Source of the DNA: Brevibacillus parabrevis
GTDB taxonomy: Bacteria > Bacillota > Bacilli > Brevibacillales > Brevibacillaceae
DNA length: 64,000 nucleotides
Reading direction: 5' to 3'
Assembly: GCF_003710905.1 (NCBI RefSeq)
Contig: NZ_RHHV01000012.1
Coordinates: 62,001 to 126,000, forward strand
Both the position numbers and the translations under genes were made by a program. Shown here one piece after another: positions 32,662 to 40,843 of this stretch. A model generated the notes under the pieces. The model saw only the letters and a list, made by a program, of their open reading frames with translations. It made no database searches and was not told the DNA's origin. The number at the start of each line of letters is the position of its first letter. The first letter of the stretch is position 1.

Positions 32662-33609
32662 ATGAATAGATGGACAGGAATCATTTTTTCGCTAGTTTTG
32701 CTGATGGGAGTGCTGGCTGGCTGCGCTGGAGGGGGAACGGAGCAGACGCCTTCCGCGAGTTCTTCGTCAAAAGGCGAATGGCCAAGGACGATTACCGACG
32801 GTGCGGGTCATCAAGTGACGATCAAGGAGCAGCCGAAGCGCATTGCTGTGCTGCATCCTCTGTTCCTTGACTACTTTTTCGCATTGGACGTGCCGCCGAT
32901 TGCCTCGGGCAGTGCAGAGAGTGCGCTGAAAGAATACGCGACCTTGCAGCCGTATGTGGGCAAGGCGGAGATTATCGATCTGGGCAGCGGCAAAGATTTG
33001 AACATGGAAGCGATCATTGCGGCAAAGCCTGACCTGATTGTCAGCTTCAAAGGCCATGGCGATGCCCAGTACGACGATCTGTCGAAAATCGCGCCCTTCA
33101 TTCAAATTGACTACAGTGACAAATGGGAAAACGCCACCATGCTGTGCGCACAGGCGATCGGAAAAGAACAATTGGGCGAACAGCTCGTCAAAGATACGAA
33201 AGAGAAGATCGCCAAAACAAAAGAGCGGCTGGGCGATCTGAAAACAAAAACGTTTGCCTTGCTGCGGGTGAGCAGCAAAAACGGTTTTACCGCCCAAGGG
33301 ACGAAAAATACGGTTTACTACAACGAGACAGAAGGATTTGGCCTGAAAAAGCCAGATCAGTACCCGGAAGAGGGGGGCGAGCTTTCCCTGGAAGCCCTTG
33401 CGGAAATGAATCCCGACTACATCATCATTCAGCACAAGCTTGACGCTGCCCAAGCAGCCATCCAGGACAAGCAAGGATCGGCTGTATGGAACTCGTTGAA
33501 GGCAGTCAAAAACAACCAGGTTTTACTGTTTGATAACTCGTTGAATACAGGCAGCGTGCTGGCGATCCGCCTGGCTGCCGACAACTTTTCCAAGCTGGCG
33601 GGGAAATAG
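32662..33609 (+). CDS. Ferric-siderophore-binding lipoprotein
   Basis: A 315-residue lipoprotein, paralogous in fold to the one at 31259 but clearly divergent. The lipobox is LAGC (Cys near residue 21), then a Ser-rich linker and a type III binding fold with RIAVLHPLFLDYFFALDVPP, MEAIIAAKPDLIVSF and NPDYIIIQHKLD. A Fur-boxed promoter precedes it by about 150 bases, with a leader that also holds a 33-codon frame ending in an ATGA overlap with this start. It probably feeds a different siderophore to a shared permease. Confidence 0.87.
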   Translation: MNRWTGIIFSLVLLMGVLAGCAGGGTEQTPSASSSSKGEWPRTITDGAGHQVTIKEQPKRIAVLHPLFLDYFFALDVPPIASGSAESALKEYATLQPYVGKAEIIDLGSGKDLNMEAIIAAKPDLIVSFKGHGDAQYDDLSKIAPFIQIDYSDKWENATMLCAQAIGKEQLGEQLVKDTKEKIAKTKERLGDLKTKTFALLRVSSKNGFTAQGTKNTVYYNETEGFGLKKPDQYPEEGGELSLEALAEMNPDYIIIQHKLDAAQAAIQDKQGSAVWNSLKAVKNNQVLLFDNSLNTGSVLAIRLAADNFSKLAGK

Positions 33610-33658
33610 GCGAAACAGCCACCGGAAAAGAAAGCCTTGCAAGCGAGATGGAATGAGA

Positions 33659-33693
33659 AGCGGACCGAAGCAGCTTTGTTTCGGTCCGTTTTC
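33659..33693. terminator. Terminator between binding lipoprotein and MFS gene
   Basis: AAGCGGACCGAA / TTTCGGTCCGTTTT; usable from both sides. Confidence 0.8.
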
Positions 33694-33699
33694 GCATGT

Positions 33700-35073
33700 T
33701 TATGATTCCCCTGGTTGTCCCAAGCTTTTGCGTCGCCCGTTGATGAACAAGAGAGACAAGGCGAGCAGGAAGAGGACGGCTGCAAAAAGTACAACCCCTT
33801 TTGCCTGAAGAATGAGGCCGACCAGTAGCGAGGCGAGGATCGTCCCGGCGTAGCGGGCTGTCATGAACAATCCGGTGGCGACGCCAATGATCTCTTTTGG
33901 CGTGGAGCGGAACAAGGCGGCCTGCATGCCTACGCTGTTCAGCCCGTTGCTTACGCCAAACGCTGCCAATGCCACACAGACGCTGATCACCGGGGAGGCA
34001 GGATTCAACATCGCGAGCCAGACAGCGCCGAAGAGCATCAAGACAGCAGAGACGAGCAAAGCAGGGCGGGGTCCAGACTTGTCGATCCAGCGTCCGGCTA
34101 ATGGCGATGCGATCAGCGAACCCAAGCCAAGGCTTAACATCAAGAGTCCGGTATGCAGCTCGGAGACGTGACGAACGGTTTGCAAATAAACCGGCAGGCC
34201 GAAAAATATCGCGTAAAACACGACGTTGACGAGGACAAATTCGCTATGAACCCATGTCATGGCACGGTATTTGGCGAATGCGCGCAAAGGCAGAAACGGT
34301 GACGATACCCGCAGCTCGTGGCGAATGAAGACCGCCAAGATCACCAGGCCGATTCCGCCGAGAATGACGTTGCCATAAGCGAGAGGCCCGGCCGACTTCG
34401 CCTGGAAAAAGCCGATGAGCAAGGCGACAAGCCCCGCTGTGAACAAGGCAATTCCCGGGATGTCCAACAGCGCAATCCATTGGCGCAAGGAAAGCTGCCG
34501 GGTTACGGACGTGGACGGCTCGTCGTGCGGAATCATTTTCCACACGAGCAAAAAACTCGCCAAAGCAAACGGAAGGTTGACAAAGAAGATGGAAGGCCAA
34601 TCCCACCAATGAATGAGCACTCCGCCAATAAAAGGCCCGATGGCAGCCGCCGTGGACTGGAACAAAGCTAACACGCCAAGCGCCGTCCCTTGCTTTTCCG
34701 TAACATGATGCCGCACGATGGCGATTCCGACTGCCACGACCATGCTCGTGCCAATCGACTGCCCGATGCGACAAACAAGAAGCCAGCCAAACGTGGCGGA
34801 GAAGGGGGCAAGCAACGAAGCGATCCCGGCGATGACCAGCCCGACGAGAAAAATGCGTTTTCGCCCAAACAGATCGCTGGCCTTGCCCATCACGGGCTGC
34901 GCGATTGCGCTCGTTATGTAGAACGAAAACAGAATCCAGGAAACGGTAGCAAAGTCCAAAGCATACACTTGTTGCAGTCTGGCAATGGCAACGGCGATCA
35001 TCGATGAATTTAACGGATTCAGCAAGATGCCCAGTCCGACGGCGACCATCAGCCACTTTTGACGAATCTCCAT
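33700..35073 (-). CDS. MFS drug exporter (DHA2/EmrB-like)
   Basis: A 457-residue major-facilitator membrane protein with about 12-14 helices. The loop 2-3 signature is GKASDLFGRKRIFLVG, and helix 5 has the antiporter motif region ALFQSTAAAIGPFIGGVLI. I chose ATG 35073 because GGGAGGAAC lies upstream. A LysR gene is divergent across 117 bases, the usual arrangement for a regulator controlling an efflux pump. Substrate unknown; the iron-uptake setting leaves siderophore export as one possibility but drug efflux is more typical. Confidence 0.87.
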   Translation of the reverse strand: MEIRQKWLMVAVGLGILLNPLNSSMIAVAIARLQQVYALDFATVSWILFSFYITSAIAQPVMGKASDLFGRKRIFLVGLVIAGIASLLAPFSATFGWLLVCRIGQSIGTSMVVAVGIAIVRHHVTEKQGTALGVLALFQSTAAAIGPFIGGVLIHWWDWPSIFFVNLPFALASFLLVWKMIPHDEPSTSVTRQLSLRQWIALLDIPGIALFTAGLVALLIGFFQAKSAGPLAYGNVILGGIGLVILAVFIRHELRVSSPFLPLRAFAKYRAMTWVHSEFVLVNVVFYAIFFGLPVYLQTVRHVSELHTGLLMLSLGLGSLIASPLAGRWIDKSGPRPALLVSAVLMLFGAVWLAMLNPASPVISVCVALAAFGVSNGLNSVGMQAALFRSTPKEIIGVATGLFMTARYAGTILASLLVGLILQAKGVVLFAAVLFLLALSLLFINGRRKSLGQPGES

Positions 35074-35190
35074 GTTTGTTCCTCCCATACGTTATTGCTG
35101 TCATCGTACGGGAAACCATTCATTTATTCCAACGCATTTGATGCTATACTTTCATTGATTAAAAGGAATGAATGGAAGGGGGATGGCGGC

Positions 35191-36120
35191 ATGGAACTTT
35201 TGCAGTTGCAATATTTTCTCACGGTAGCCAGGCTGGAGCATGTGACCGAGGCTGCCCGAAGCCTGCATGTGACGCAATCGTCGTTAAGCAAAACGATTCA
35301 GCGGCTGGAAGAGGACTTGGGGGCTCCGCTATTCGATAGAGTGGGCAGAAGGCTGCGTTTAAACGAGCACGGCAGCCGATTTTTGCTCCGGGCTGAGCGG
35401 GCTTTGCTGGAACTGGAAGAAGGCAAACGGGAAATTCGCGATTGGACCCAGGCTGAGTACGGAACACTCAAGTTGGCGGTGACCAATGCGAGCACGCTGC
35501 CCGGGATTTTGAGTGAATTTCGGAAACAATGGCCGATGATTCACTTTCACGTCCAAATGGTGACTACGCAAGAGATGCTGACGGCGCTCAGGCGCGGTGA
35601 GGCGGACTTTTGCCTGTCGTCTTTTCCGGTACAGGACGACGAAATCCAATGCCAGACATTGTTTCTCGATCCGATTCTCGTCGCTGTGCCCAAAAACCAC
35701 CGACTGGCTGGACGGCGAAGTGTCGCTTTGGCTGAGCTGCAAGGCGAGTGGTTTGTCGGAGTCAAACGGGGGTATGCCACGCGCGACTTGGTGGATGCGG
35801 TTTGCCACGAAGCCGGATTTGAGCCTGCCTATGTGTACGAGGGCGATGAACCTGCGAGGCTCGTCACCTTCGTGGAAACAGGGATCGGCATCGCTTTTAT
35901 TCCGTGCACAGGGAGGAGCCTGCACGAACAAGTCCACTATTTGCGAATCGAGGATCAGCGGCTGGCACGAGAGATTACGTTGCTATGGCACAAAAGTCGG
36001 TATATTTCCCGTGCTGCGCAACATTTTCGCCGCGTCGTGGAAGCGTATTTCGCCGATGTGACCGGAAATGCCGTGCTGTCTTTTTGCCAAGCCGATTCTC
36101 CGCCGGACTGCTCTTGCTGA
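35191..36120 (+). CDS. LysR-family transcriptional regulator
   Basis: A 309-residue regulator. The N-terminal winged HTH (about residues 1-62) contains HVTEAARSLHVTQSSLSKTI, and the remainder is a two-lobed LysR effector domain (about 90-295). ATG 35191 follows GGAAGGGGGAT. It is divergent from the MFS exporter. The 117-base gap holds a TATACT box and the repeats CCATTCATT and AATGAATGG, so it probably controls both itself and the pump. Confidence 0.9.
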   Translation: MELLQLQYFLTVARLEHVTEAARSLHVTQSSLSKTIQRLEEDLGAPLFDRVGRRLRLNEHGSRFLLRAERALLELEEGKREIRDWTQAEYGTLKLAVTNASTLPGILSEFRKQWPMIHFHVQMVTTQEMLTALRRGEADFCLSSFPVQDDEIQCQTLFLDPILVAVPKNHRLAGRRSVALAELQGEWFVGVKRGYATRDLVDAVCHEAGFEPAYVYEGDEPARLVTFVETGIGIAFIPCTGRSLHEQVHYLRIEDQRLAREITLLWHKSRYISRAAQHFRRVVEAYFADVTGNAVLSFCQADSPPDCSC

Positions 36121-36138
36121 TGCCAGTCCAGGTCAAGC

Positions 36139-36186
36139 AAGCCGAAGCCATGCTGCCAGCCCGAGTGGAGCATGGCTTCGGCTTTT
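36139..36186 (+). terminator. Terminator of the LysR gene
   Basis: A 16-pair perfect stem AAGCCGAAGCCATGCT / AGCATGGCTTCGGCTT followed by TT. Confidence 0.85.
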
Positions 36187-36250
36187 GGAACTTGGACGAT
36201 GCATTCACCAGCGTCTTGACACTGGAGCAGTTTCCCGTCATGTGGACATG

Positions 36251-36313
36251 AAAAACCCCGTTTCCTTGTGAACGGCAAGCTTTTGCCAGACGCAGGAAAG
36301 CGGGGATTTTTTT
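36251..36313. terminator. Terminator of the leftward MFS gene
   Basis: ACCCCG-TTTCCT and AGGAAA-CGGGG arms with a long loop. A T7 run on the right and A4 on the left make it usable on both strands. Confidence 0.7.
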
Positions 36314-36324
36314 GTGGAAAAAGG

Positions 36325-37698
36325 CTAGGCAGATGTCTGTTTGCTTGGTTGACTTTGCCTGGTTCGCGCATTCGCCACCAAACTGAGCAAAATCAGCGCG
36401 AGGTTAAAGGCCATGGCGATTGTAACTCCTGCGGCCATGGACATTCCGGCGGTTTGGCTCATGGCGACTACGGCTCCGCCGATCCCGACCGCCACGCCGG
36501 GGGTAAAGGAGTCCGCGAATTGCAGGTTGCCAGATACTTGACCAGCTTCCCCTTCCCTGACCAGAGTGAAAGCGACTGTTCCGCTTACGGTATGCGCCAA
36601 TCCGATGCCGATTCCGATGATGACTTCCCCGATCACCGCCATCGCAATCGTCAGGGATGGCACCCACAGCATGACGCCGATCCCGACAAGCATCAGCAAA
36701 ATCCCGAGCGTGATTCGCTTCGAGCGTCCGCGACCTTGATCGGCTGCGTCCCAGCGAGCCTGCAAAATCGCCACGATGCACCAGCTGAACGCCGCGCTTG
36801 CCACGATCAGCCCCGCTTTGTCCGGAGCAAGCCCTTTCGTTTTCGTCAAAGCGAGCACGAGAAAATTTTGCGTGCAGACATAGGCGGCGAAAAAGAGTCC
36901 GCGGGAAGCGAGCAGAGCCGACAAGCCAGTTTGGAAAGTAAAGGTTCCTGAGGGCAGCAGCTTGCGGAGAGGTTGAACCATCAAAGCGAGGCCCACGATG
37001 ATGAGCGCGACTCCCCATACTTGCGGCAGCATGCCAAGCCCGCTCAAAAACAGCCCGGTTCCGACCGCGAGCAGCACAGACAGGCCGACTACGCCGGATT
37101 CGTCTTTCGCTGGAGCAGCGGGGATCGTCAGCTTGCGGAAGGCAGGCAGCGTGAGGAGCACGGCAAGAAGCACGAAAGGCAGCACGCCCCAAAAGACGAA
37201 TCGCCACGAAAAGTGTTCGGCAATCAATCCCGCTACATAGGGCCCGAGCATGGAAGGGAGCACGTAAGCAGTGCCTAATGAACCCAATATTTTGGCGCGA
37301 AGTTCATCGGGATAACTCAGCGAGATGGCCGTGTACATGCAAGTGTACATGGCTCCCGCACCGAAACCTTGCAAGACGCGCGAACCGATCATGACGTACA
37401 TGTTGGAAGCGATGGCGGCTGCGACGAGTCCGAGCGCGAACAAAGCGACCGCGATGGTGAAAAGCAGGGCAGGCCCTTTTCGGTCAATCTGACGGCCGAC
37501 CACGAGCGTACCGACAATTTGCGCCAGCAAATAAGCGCTGAATATCCAGCCAAACAAATGAATCCCTTGCAAATCGCCAGCAATGACCGGAGCGACTGTT
37601 GTGACGGCCAATCCTTCGAAACCGATCGCCATCGCTGACAAAATGATCCCAATCGATAAAGCAAGATAACGCGGGCCAAAAATGCTTTGTGCAGACAA
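36325..37698 (-). CDS. MFS drug transporter
   Basis: A 457-residue major-facilitator protein with about 14 hydrophobic helices. Helices 2-3 carry GTLVVGRQIDRKGPALLF and helix 5 GTAYVLPSMLGPYVAGL, a QacA/EmrB-like antiporter pattern. I chose TTG 37698, which has GGAAGG 8 bases upstream; GTG 37707 is possible. It is divergent from a cysteine-containing HTH regulator, and its leader contains two perfect palindromes (37738-37770). Substrate unknown. Confidence 0.85.
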   Translation of the reverse strand: MSAQSIFGPRYLALSIGIILSAMAIGFEGLAVTTVAPVIAGDLQGIHLFGWIFSAYLLAQIVGTLVVGRQIDRKGPALLFTIAVALFALGLVAAAIASNMYVMIGSRVLQGFGAGAMYTCMYTAISLSYPDELRAKILGSLGTAYVLPSMLGPYVAGLIAEHFSWRFVFWGVLPFVLLAVLLTLPAFRKLTIPAAPAKDESGVVGLSVLLAVGTGLFLSGLGMLPQVWGVALIIVGLALMVQPLRKLLPSGTFTFQTGLSALLASRGLFFAAYVCTQNFLVLALTKTKGLAPDKAGLIVASAAFSWCIVAILQARWDAADQGRGRSKRITLGILLMLVGIGVMLWVPSLTIAMAVIGEVIIGIGIGLAHTVSGTVAFTLVREGEAGQVSGNLQFADSFTPGVAVGIGGAVVAMSQTAGMSMAAGVTIAMAFNLALILLSLVANARTRQSQPSKQTSA

Positions 37699-37737
37699 GC
37701 TGGTCACCTTCCTTCGCGGATTGTAAACAGAGCGGCC

Positions 37738-37770
37738 AAGTATCCGGATACTTTGTAAAGAAATTTCTTT
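37738..37770. repeat. Two adjacent perfect palindromes in the MFS/regulator gap
   Basis: AAGTATCCGGATACTT (37738-37753) and AAAGAAATTTCTTT (37757-37770), three bases apart. They lie in the leader region of the leftward MFS gene and look like regulator operators. Confidence 0.65.
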
Positions 37771-37793
37771 AATTAACAAATTATACCTGCGTT

Positions 37794-37822
37794 TTGACTT
37801 TGTCAATATTTTTCTTTATAAT
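37794..37822 (+). promoter_or_regulatory. Promoter of the HTH regulator with overlapping dyad
   Basis: TTGACT (37794-37799), 17 bases, perfect TATAAT (37817-37822). TTGAC-TTT-GTCAA covers the -35 box, so binding there would block transcription. A leftward TATAAT for the MFS gene overlaps the upstream side. Confidence 0.7.
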
Positions 37823-37853
37823 CTAGACAGTCCGAATTTTGAAGGTGATGGGA

Positions 37854-38522
37854 TTGAAAAAGTCGAACACAAATGCAAAAGACGGGGCAGAAAGAACGAG
37901 GCGGTCGATCATCAATCTGCTCAAGCAAAACGGCGCCATGGACGCCAATCAGCTGGCGAGCGAGCTGGGGGTGACCGCCATGGCGGTGCGGCAGCATTTA
38001 TACGACCTGCAAGAGCAAAGGCTCGTCACTTTTTCCGAGGAACCGCGCTCAATGGGCCGACCGGCCAAAATGTGGGCGTTGACCTCTGAGGCAAACCGCC
38101 TGTTTCCGGACGGCTATGCCGATTTGACTGTCAGCTTGATCGAATCGATGAAGGAAGCTTTCGGCGAGGAAGGCTTGGAGAAGCTGATTGAAATTCGCAA
38201 CCGCAAGCAAGTGCTGGACTATCAGAGCAAGGCGCCGCTTAGCTTGCCGTTGCAGGAAAAATTGCTTGCTTTGGCCAAATCGCGGACGGATGAAGGCTAT
38301 ATGGCAGAGATCATTGCCAACGAAGACGGCTCGTTTTATTTTGTCGAGAAGCACTGTCCGATCTGCGAGGCGGCGAGAGCCTGTTCCGGCTTGTGCAACA
38401 AGGAGCTGGAGATGTTTCAGGCCGTGCTCGGCGCTGGCTTGACGATAACGCGGGACGAACATATTTTGGCTGGGCATAATCGCTGTGTGTACCGGATCGT
38501 TCCTCAGGCCGATTCTGTCTGA
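37854..38522 (+). CDS. ArsR/DeoR-like HTH regulator with Cys-rich metal or Fe-S site
   Basis: A 222-residue regulator. The winged helix (about residues 14-80) has MDANQLASELGVTAMAVRQH. The C-terminal part has HCPICEAARACSGLC and, about 40 residues later, HNRCVYRI, giving a four-Cys set like that of SufR-type COG2345 regulators that carry an Fe-S cluster. I chose TTG 37854 because GAAGGTG is 6 bases upstream; ATG 37848 has too little spacing. Divergent from an MFS pump it probably represses. A redox or iron signal is inferred. Confidence 0.82.
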   Translation: MKKSNTNAKDGAERTRRSIINLLKQNGAMDANQLASELGVTAMAVRQHLYDLQEQRLVTFSEEPRSMGRPAKMWALTSEANRLFPDGYADLTVSLIESMKEAFGEEGLEKLIEIRNRKQVLDYQSKAPLSLPLQEKLLALAKSRTDEGYMAEIIANEDGSFYFVEKHCPICEAARACSGLCNKELEMFQAVLGAGLTITRDEHILAGHNRCVYRIVPQADSV

Positions 38523-38624
38523 ATGTTTCGGCATAGCTTGCTGTGCGCTGTTGCTCCACAGGACTCGTAACAAAAGCGGGCTTGGCTACGGGTTACGGGT
38601 CTTGCGGGTCTATTTTCGCTATTC

Positions 38625-38652
38625 TTGACTTTATTTTCACGTGTGTTACAAT
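38625..38652 (+). promoter_or_regulatory. Promoter of the second tRNA operon
   Basis: TTGACT (38625-38630), 16 bases, TACAAT (38647-38652), about 100 bases before tRNA-Gly. Confidence 0.75.
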
Positions 38653-38759
38653 AAAATGCAGAAAAGAACCTCTGGGCGCAAGATGAGCCAGAAGTTCGCG
38701 AAGCCACTTGCGCTGGCGAGTAGGTCGCAGAAGCGTGCGAGTGGACGTGCTTTTGTTTT

Positions 38760-38833
38760 GCGGGTGTAGTTCAATGGTAGAACTCCAGCCTTCCAAGCTG
38801 GTCGCGTGGGTTCGATTCCCATCACCCGCTCCA
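38760..38833 (+). tRNA. tRNA-Gly (TCC)
   Basis: Acceptor GCGGGTG pairs with CACCCGC; anticodon TCC in CTTCCAA; CCA is encoded. Confidence 0.95.
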
Positions 38834-38841
38834 TAGCGTTT

Positions 38842-38915
38842 GGCGGTGTAGCTCAGCTGGTTAGAGCGTTCGGTTCATACCCGAAAGGTCGGGGGTTCGA
38901 TTCCCTCCGCCGCTA
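38842..38915 (+). tRNA. tRNA-Met (CAT), elongator type
   Basis: Acceptor GGCGGTG pairs with CGCCGCT (G-U pairs); anticodon CAT in TTCATAC. The first pair is formed, unlike initiator tRNA, and the overall sequence resembles the Bacillus elongator Met tRNA. CCA is not encoded. Confidence 0.9.
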
Positions 38916-38935
38916 CCTGATCTGATTGTGTCCAT

Positions 38936-39012
38936 GGCGGTCGTGGCGAAGGGGTTAACGCACCGGATTGTGGCTCCGGCACTCGTGGGTTCAAGTCCCA
39001 TCGATCGCCCCA
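38936..39012 (+). tRNA. tRNA-His (GTG)
   Basis: The extra G at position -1 (38936) faces C73, the His hallmark. Acceptor GCGGTCG pairs with CGATCGC; anticodon GTG in TTGTGGC; CCA is encoded. Confidence 0.95.
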
Positions 39013-39025
39013 TACATCAAAAGGG

Positions 39026-39068
39026 AAAAGCCCAGCAGGTTCTTGCGCGAGCCTGGCTGGGCTTTTTT
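39026..39068 (+). terminator. Terminator of the second tRNA operon
   Basis: AAAAGCCCAGCAGG / CCTGGCTGGGCTTTT with T6. Confidence 0.88.
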
Positions 39069-39107
39069 GTGTTCTCGTCTTTTCGCGGGAAACAGCTTCT
39101 CCCCAGC

Positions 39108-39476
39108 TTACGGAAAAGGATGCGGCTGGAAAAAGTGAATCCGGTTGCCAAAAGGGTCTGTCACAGACACCTCATGCGTTCCCCATGACGTCTTTTCCAG
39201 ACCCGGCCGGGCGTATTTGTACGACTTGCCAGCCAGTGTCTGGTGAAGCAGCTCGATGTCCTCGACCTGCACGCGGATCGCCGCACCCGGGCACGCATCT
39301 CCGTGATGCTCAGTCAGATGCAGCACGCAGTCAGGCGAGGAGACTTGCATGTACAGCGGAAAATTGTCCTCATAGCGATGCTCCCAATCGACCTGAAATC
39401 CGAGAAAGTCGACGTAAAATTCCTTCGCTTTTGCTTCGTCAAAAATGCGAAAAATCGGCATAACGGCAAGCGTCAT
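39108..39476 (-). CDS. Glyoxalase/bleomycin-resistance (VOC) family protein
   Basis: A 122-residue VOC-fold protein resembling the bleomycin-binding group: AKAKEFYVDFLGFQVDWEHR, then VLHLTEHHGD and the final SVTDPFGNRIHFF signature. Length is normal. I chose ATG 39476 with GGAGG 11 bases upstream. Members either bind metal and isomerise or cleave substrates, or sequester antibiotics; the sequence does not decide which. It stands alone between the tRNA operon terminator and the EamA gene. Confidence 0.85.
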   Translation of the reverse strand: MTLAVMPIFRIFDEAKAKEFYVDFLGFQVDWEHRYEDNFPLYMQVSSPDCVLHLTEHHGDACPGAAIRVQVEDIELLHQTLAGKSYKYARPGLEKTSWGTHEVSVTDPFGNRIHFFQPHPFP

Positions 39477-39630
39477 CTTTTCACAAGCCTCCTTCATGTA
39501 GGAATCGCAATCTCTTCATACCATTCCATGCGACCACCCCGATTTCCTATCAGCTAGAAAAGAGAGAGAACTGTTAACCGCAAGCGCTCACATCCCCGTT
39601 CATGCAAAACGTCGAGACGTGTTTCACAGA

Positions 39631-39670
39631 AAAAAGCGTGCCGAGTCCCCGGTGGACTGACACGCTTTTT
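39631..39670. terminator. Terminator after the leftward EamA gene
   Basis: AAAAAGCGTG-CAGTCC type stem with matching arms around CCCCGGTG and A/T runs at both ends. Confidence 0.8.
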
Positions 39671-39673
39671 CGG

Positions 39674-40582
39674 TTACATTCCTTTTTTCTCCAGGACATG
39701 TGACGGAGCAAACAGTTTGCGCCATTTGATTTGCGGCACGCAGATGGCAGCCAGGATCATCAGAACGCCGCTCCACTGGGAGAGAGTAACTGTTTCATGC
39801 AACACGAAGCTGGACAAGAGAACGACCGTCGGCAATTCGACTGCGCTCAAAATCGTCGCAAGCCCGTTGCCGATCCGGGGTACGCCTACAGCCAGACAAA
39901 AGATCGGGATGACGGAGCCGAATACAGCGACCAGCAAGCCGAGCGGCAGCAGACCTTCCAGCAGGCGTCCGTTGAGCAAAAACGTTGGCGGGTAGACGAT
40001 GGACAACATGACGGCAGCCATGCTGATCGTAATCGCGCTGCGCAAGTAAGGATTCATGCCGGGCAGGACGCGGCCGCTGAAGAAAATGACCAGGGCAAAG
40101 GTAGCGCCAGACAGCAGTCCGTAAATCAGGCCAGTGACGCTCACGTTTTGCAAGCCGCCTTCGCTAAGCCCGCTGGCGAGCACCGTTCCGCCTCCCAGCA
40201 TGAGCAGCGAAACCCATTTGGCAGCAGACGGCCACTTGCGATCGACCACGGATTCGAGCAAAACCCCGATCCAGGTGAATTGGAACAACAGGACGATCGC
40301 GAGCGAAGCAGACACGCGGCTGACAGCCTGATGGTAAAAAATGCTGGTAGAAGCCATCATCAGACTGACAGGCGCGAGGATCAGCAAGTATTTGAACTGG
40401 AATCGTTCCCGCGAGAAGAACAAGGCCGCCACAATCATGATCAAGCCGCCGAAAACCAGTTGACTTCCGCTCATTTCATAGGGAGTGAAGCCCAGGGCAA
40501 ATGCGTGTTTCATGAACAGCGACAACACGCCATAGCTGCATGCGCCAAACAAAACGAACAGAACAGAACGCCAGTATGTCAT
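39674..40582 (-). CDS. EamA/DMT-family transporter
   Basis: A 302-residue membrane protein with ten helices in two EamA repeats (about residues 5-140 and 152-285). The second-repeat signature includes LATILSAVELPTVVLLSSFV. I chose ATG 40582, which has GGAA upstream and removes an implausible polar N-terminus. Such transporters export metabolites or amino acids; the substrate is unknown. It is divergent from a second, RarD-type EamA gene and they share a near-symmetric promoter at 40629-40658. Confidence 0.88.
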   Translation of the reverse strand: MTYWRSVLFVLFGACSYGVLSLFMKHAFALGFTPYEMSGSQLVFGGLIMIVAALFFSRERFQFKYLLILAPVSLMMASTSIFYHQAVSRVSASLAIVLLFQFTWIGVLLESVVDRKWPSAAKWVSLLMLGGGTVLASGLSEGGLQNVSVTGLIYGLLSGATFALVIFFSGRVLPGMNPYLRSAITISMAAVMLSIVYPPTFLLNGRLLEGLLPLGLLVAVFGSVIPIFCLAVGVPRIGNGLATILSAVELPTVVLLSSFVLHETVTLSQWSGVLMILAAICVPQIKWRKLFAPSHVLEKKGM

Positions 40583-40628
40583 AGGTAAAAATTCCTTTCT
40601 TATGACTAAACTCGGTTGAATAATGCCT

Positions 40629-40658
40629 ATTGTACACCAGTAGGAAAAATGGTACAAT
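40629..40658. promoter_or_regulatory. Near-symmetric bidirectional promoter
   Basis: On the plus strand TTGTAC (40630-40635), 17 bases, TACAAT (40653-40658). On the minus strand TTGTAC (40657-40652), 17 bases, TACAAT (40634-40629). Both use the same outer hexamers ATTGTAC and GTACAAT, so the element can fire either way into the two EamA genes. Confidence 0.7.
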
Positions 40659-40685
40659 GAAAAATTTAGCTTCGCTTTATTGTGT

Positions 40686-40733
40686 TACTGAGGTAATCAA
40701 CTATCTAGGTAACTCACTACTATGGTAGCGAAA
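40686..40733 (+). repeat. Three tandem 16-base repeats in the rarD leader
   Basis: Units start at 40686, 40702 and 40718: TACTGAGGTAATCAAC, TATCTAGGTAACTCAC, TACTATGGTAGCGAAA. They share TAy-n3-GGTA at 16-base spacing and are a candidate operator or RNA element. Confidence 0.55.
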
Positions 40734-40843
40734 GAAAGTGTCTGAAACGCTTATATTGAGCATGAATACATAGCCGTTTGGCGGCAATTCCGGTACACTA
40801 CTCTATATGTGTGGCACATGGCAAACTCGGTGGAGGCAGAAAA

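Noticed and set aside
36268..36951. Rightward 227-codon frame opposite the MFS gene
   Set aside because: It is the antisense shadow of the MFS transporter and has a low-complexity charged composition.
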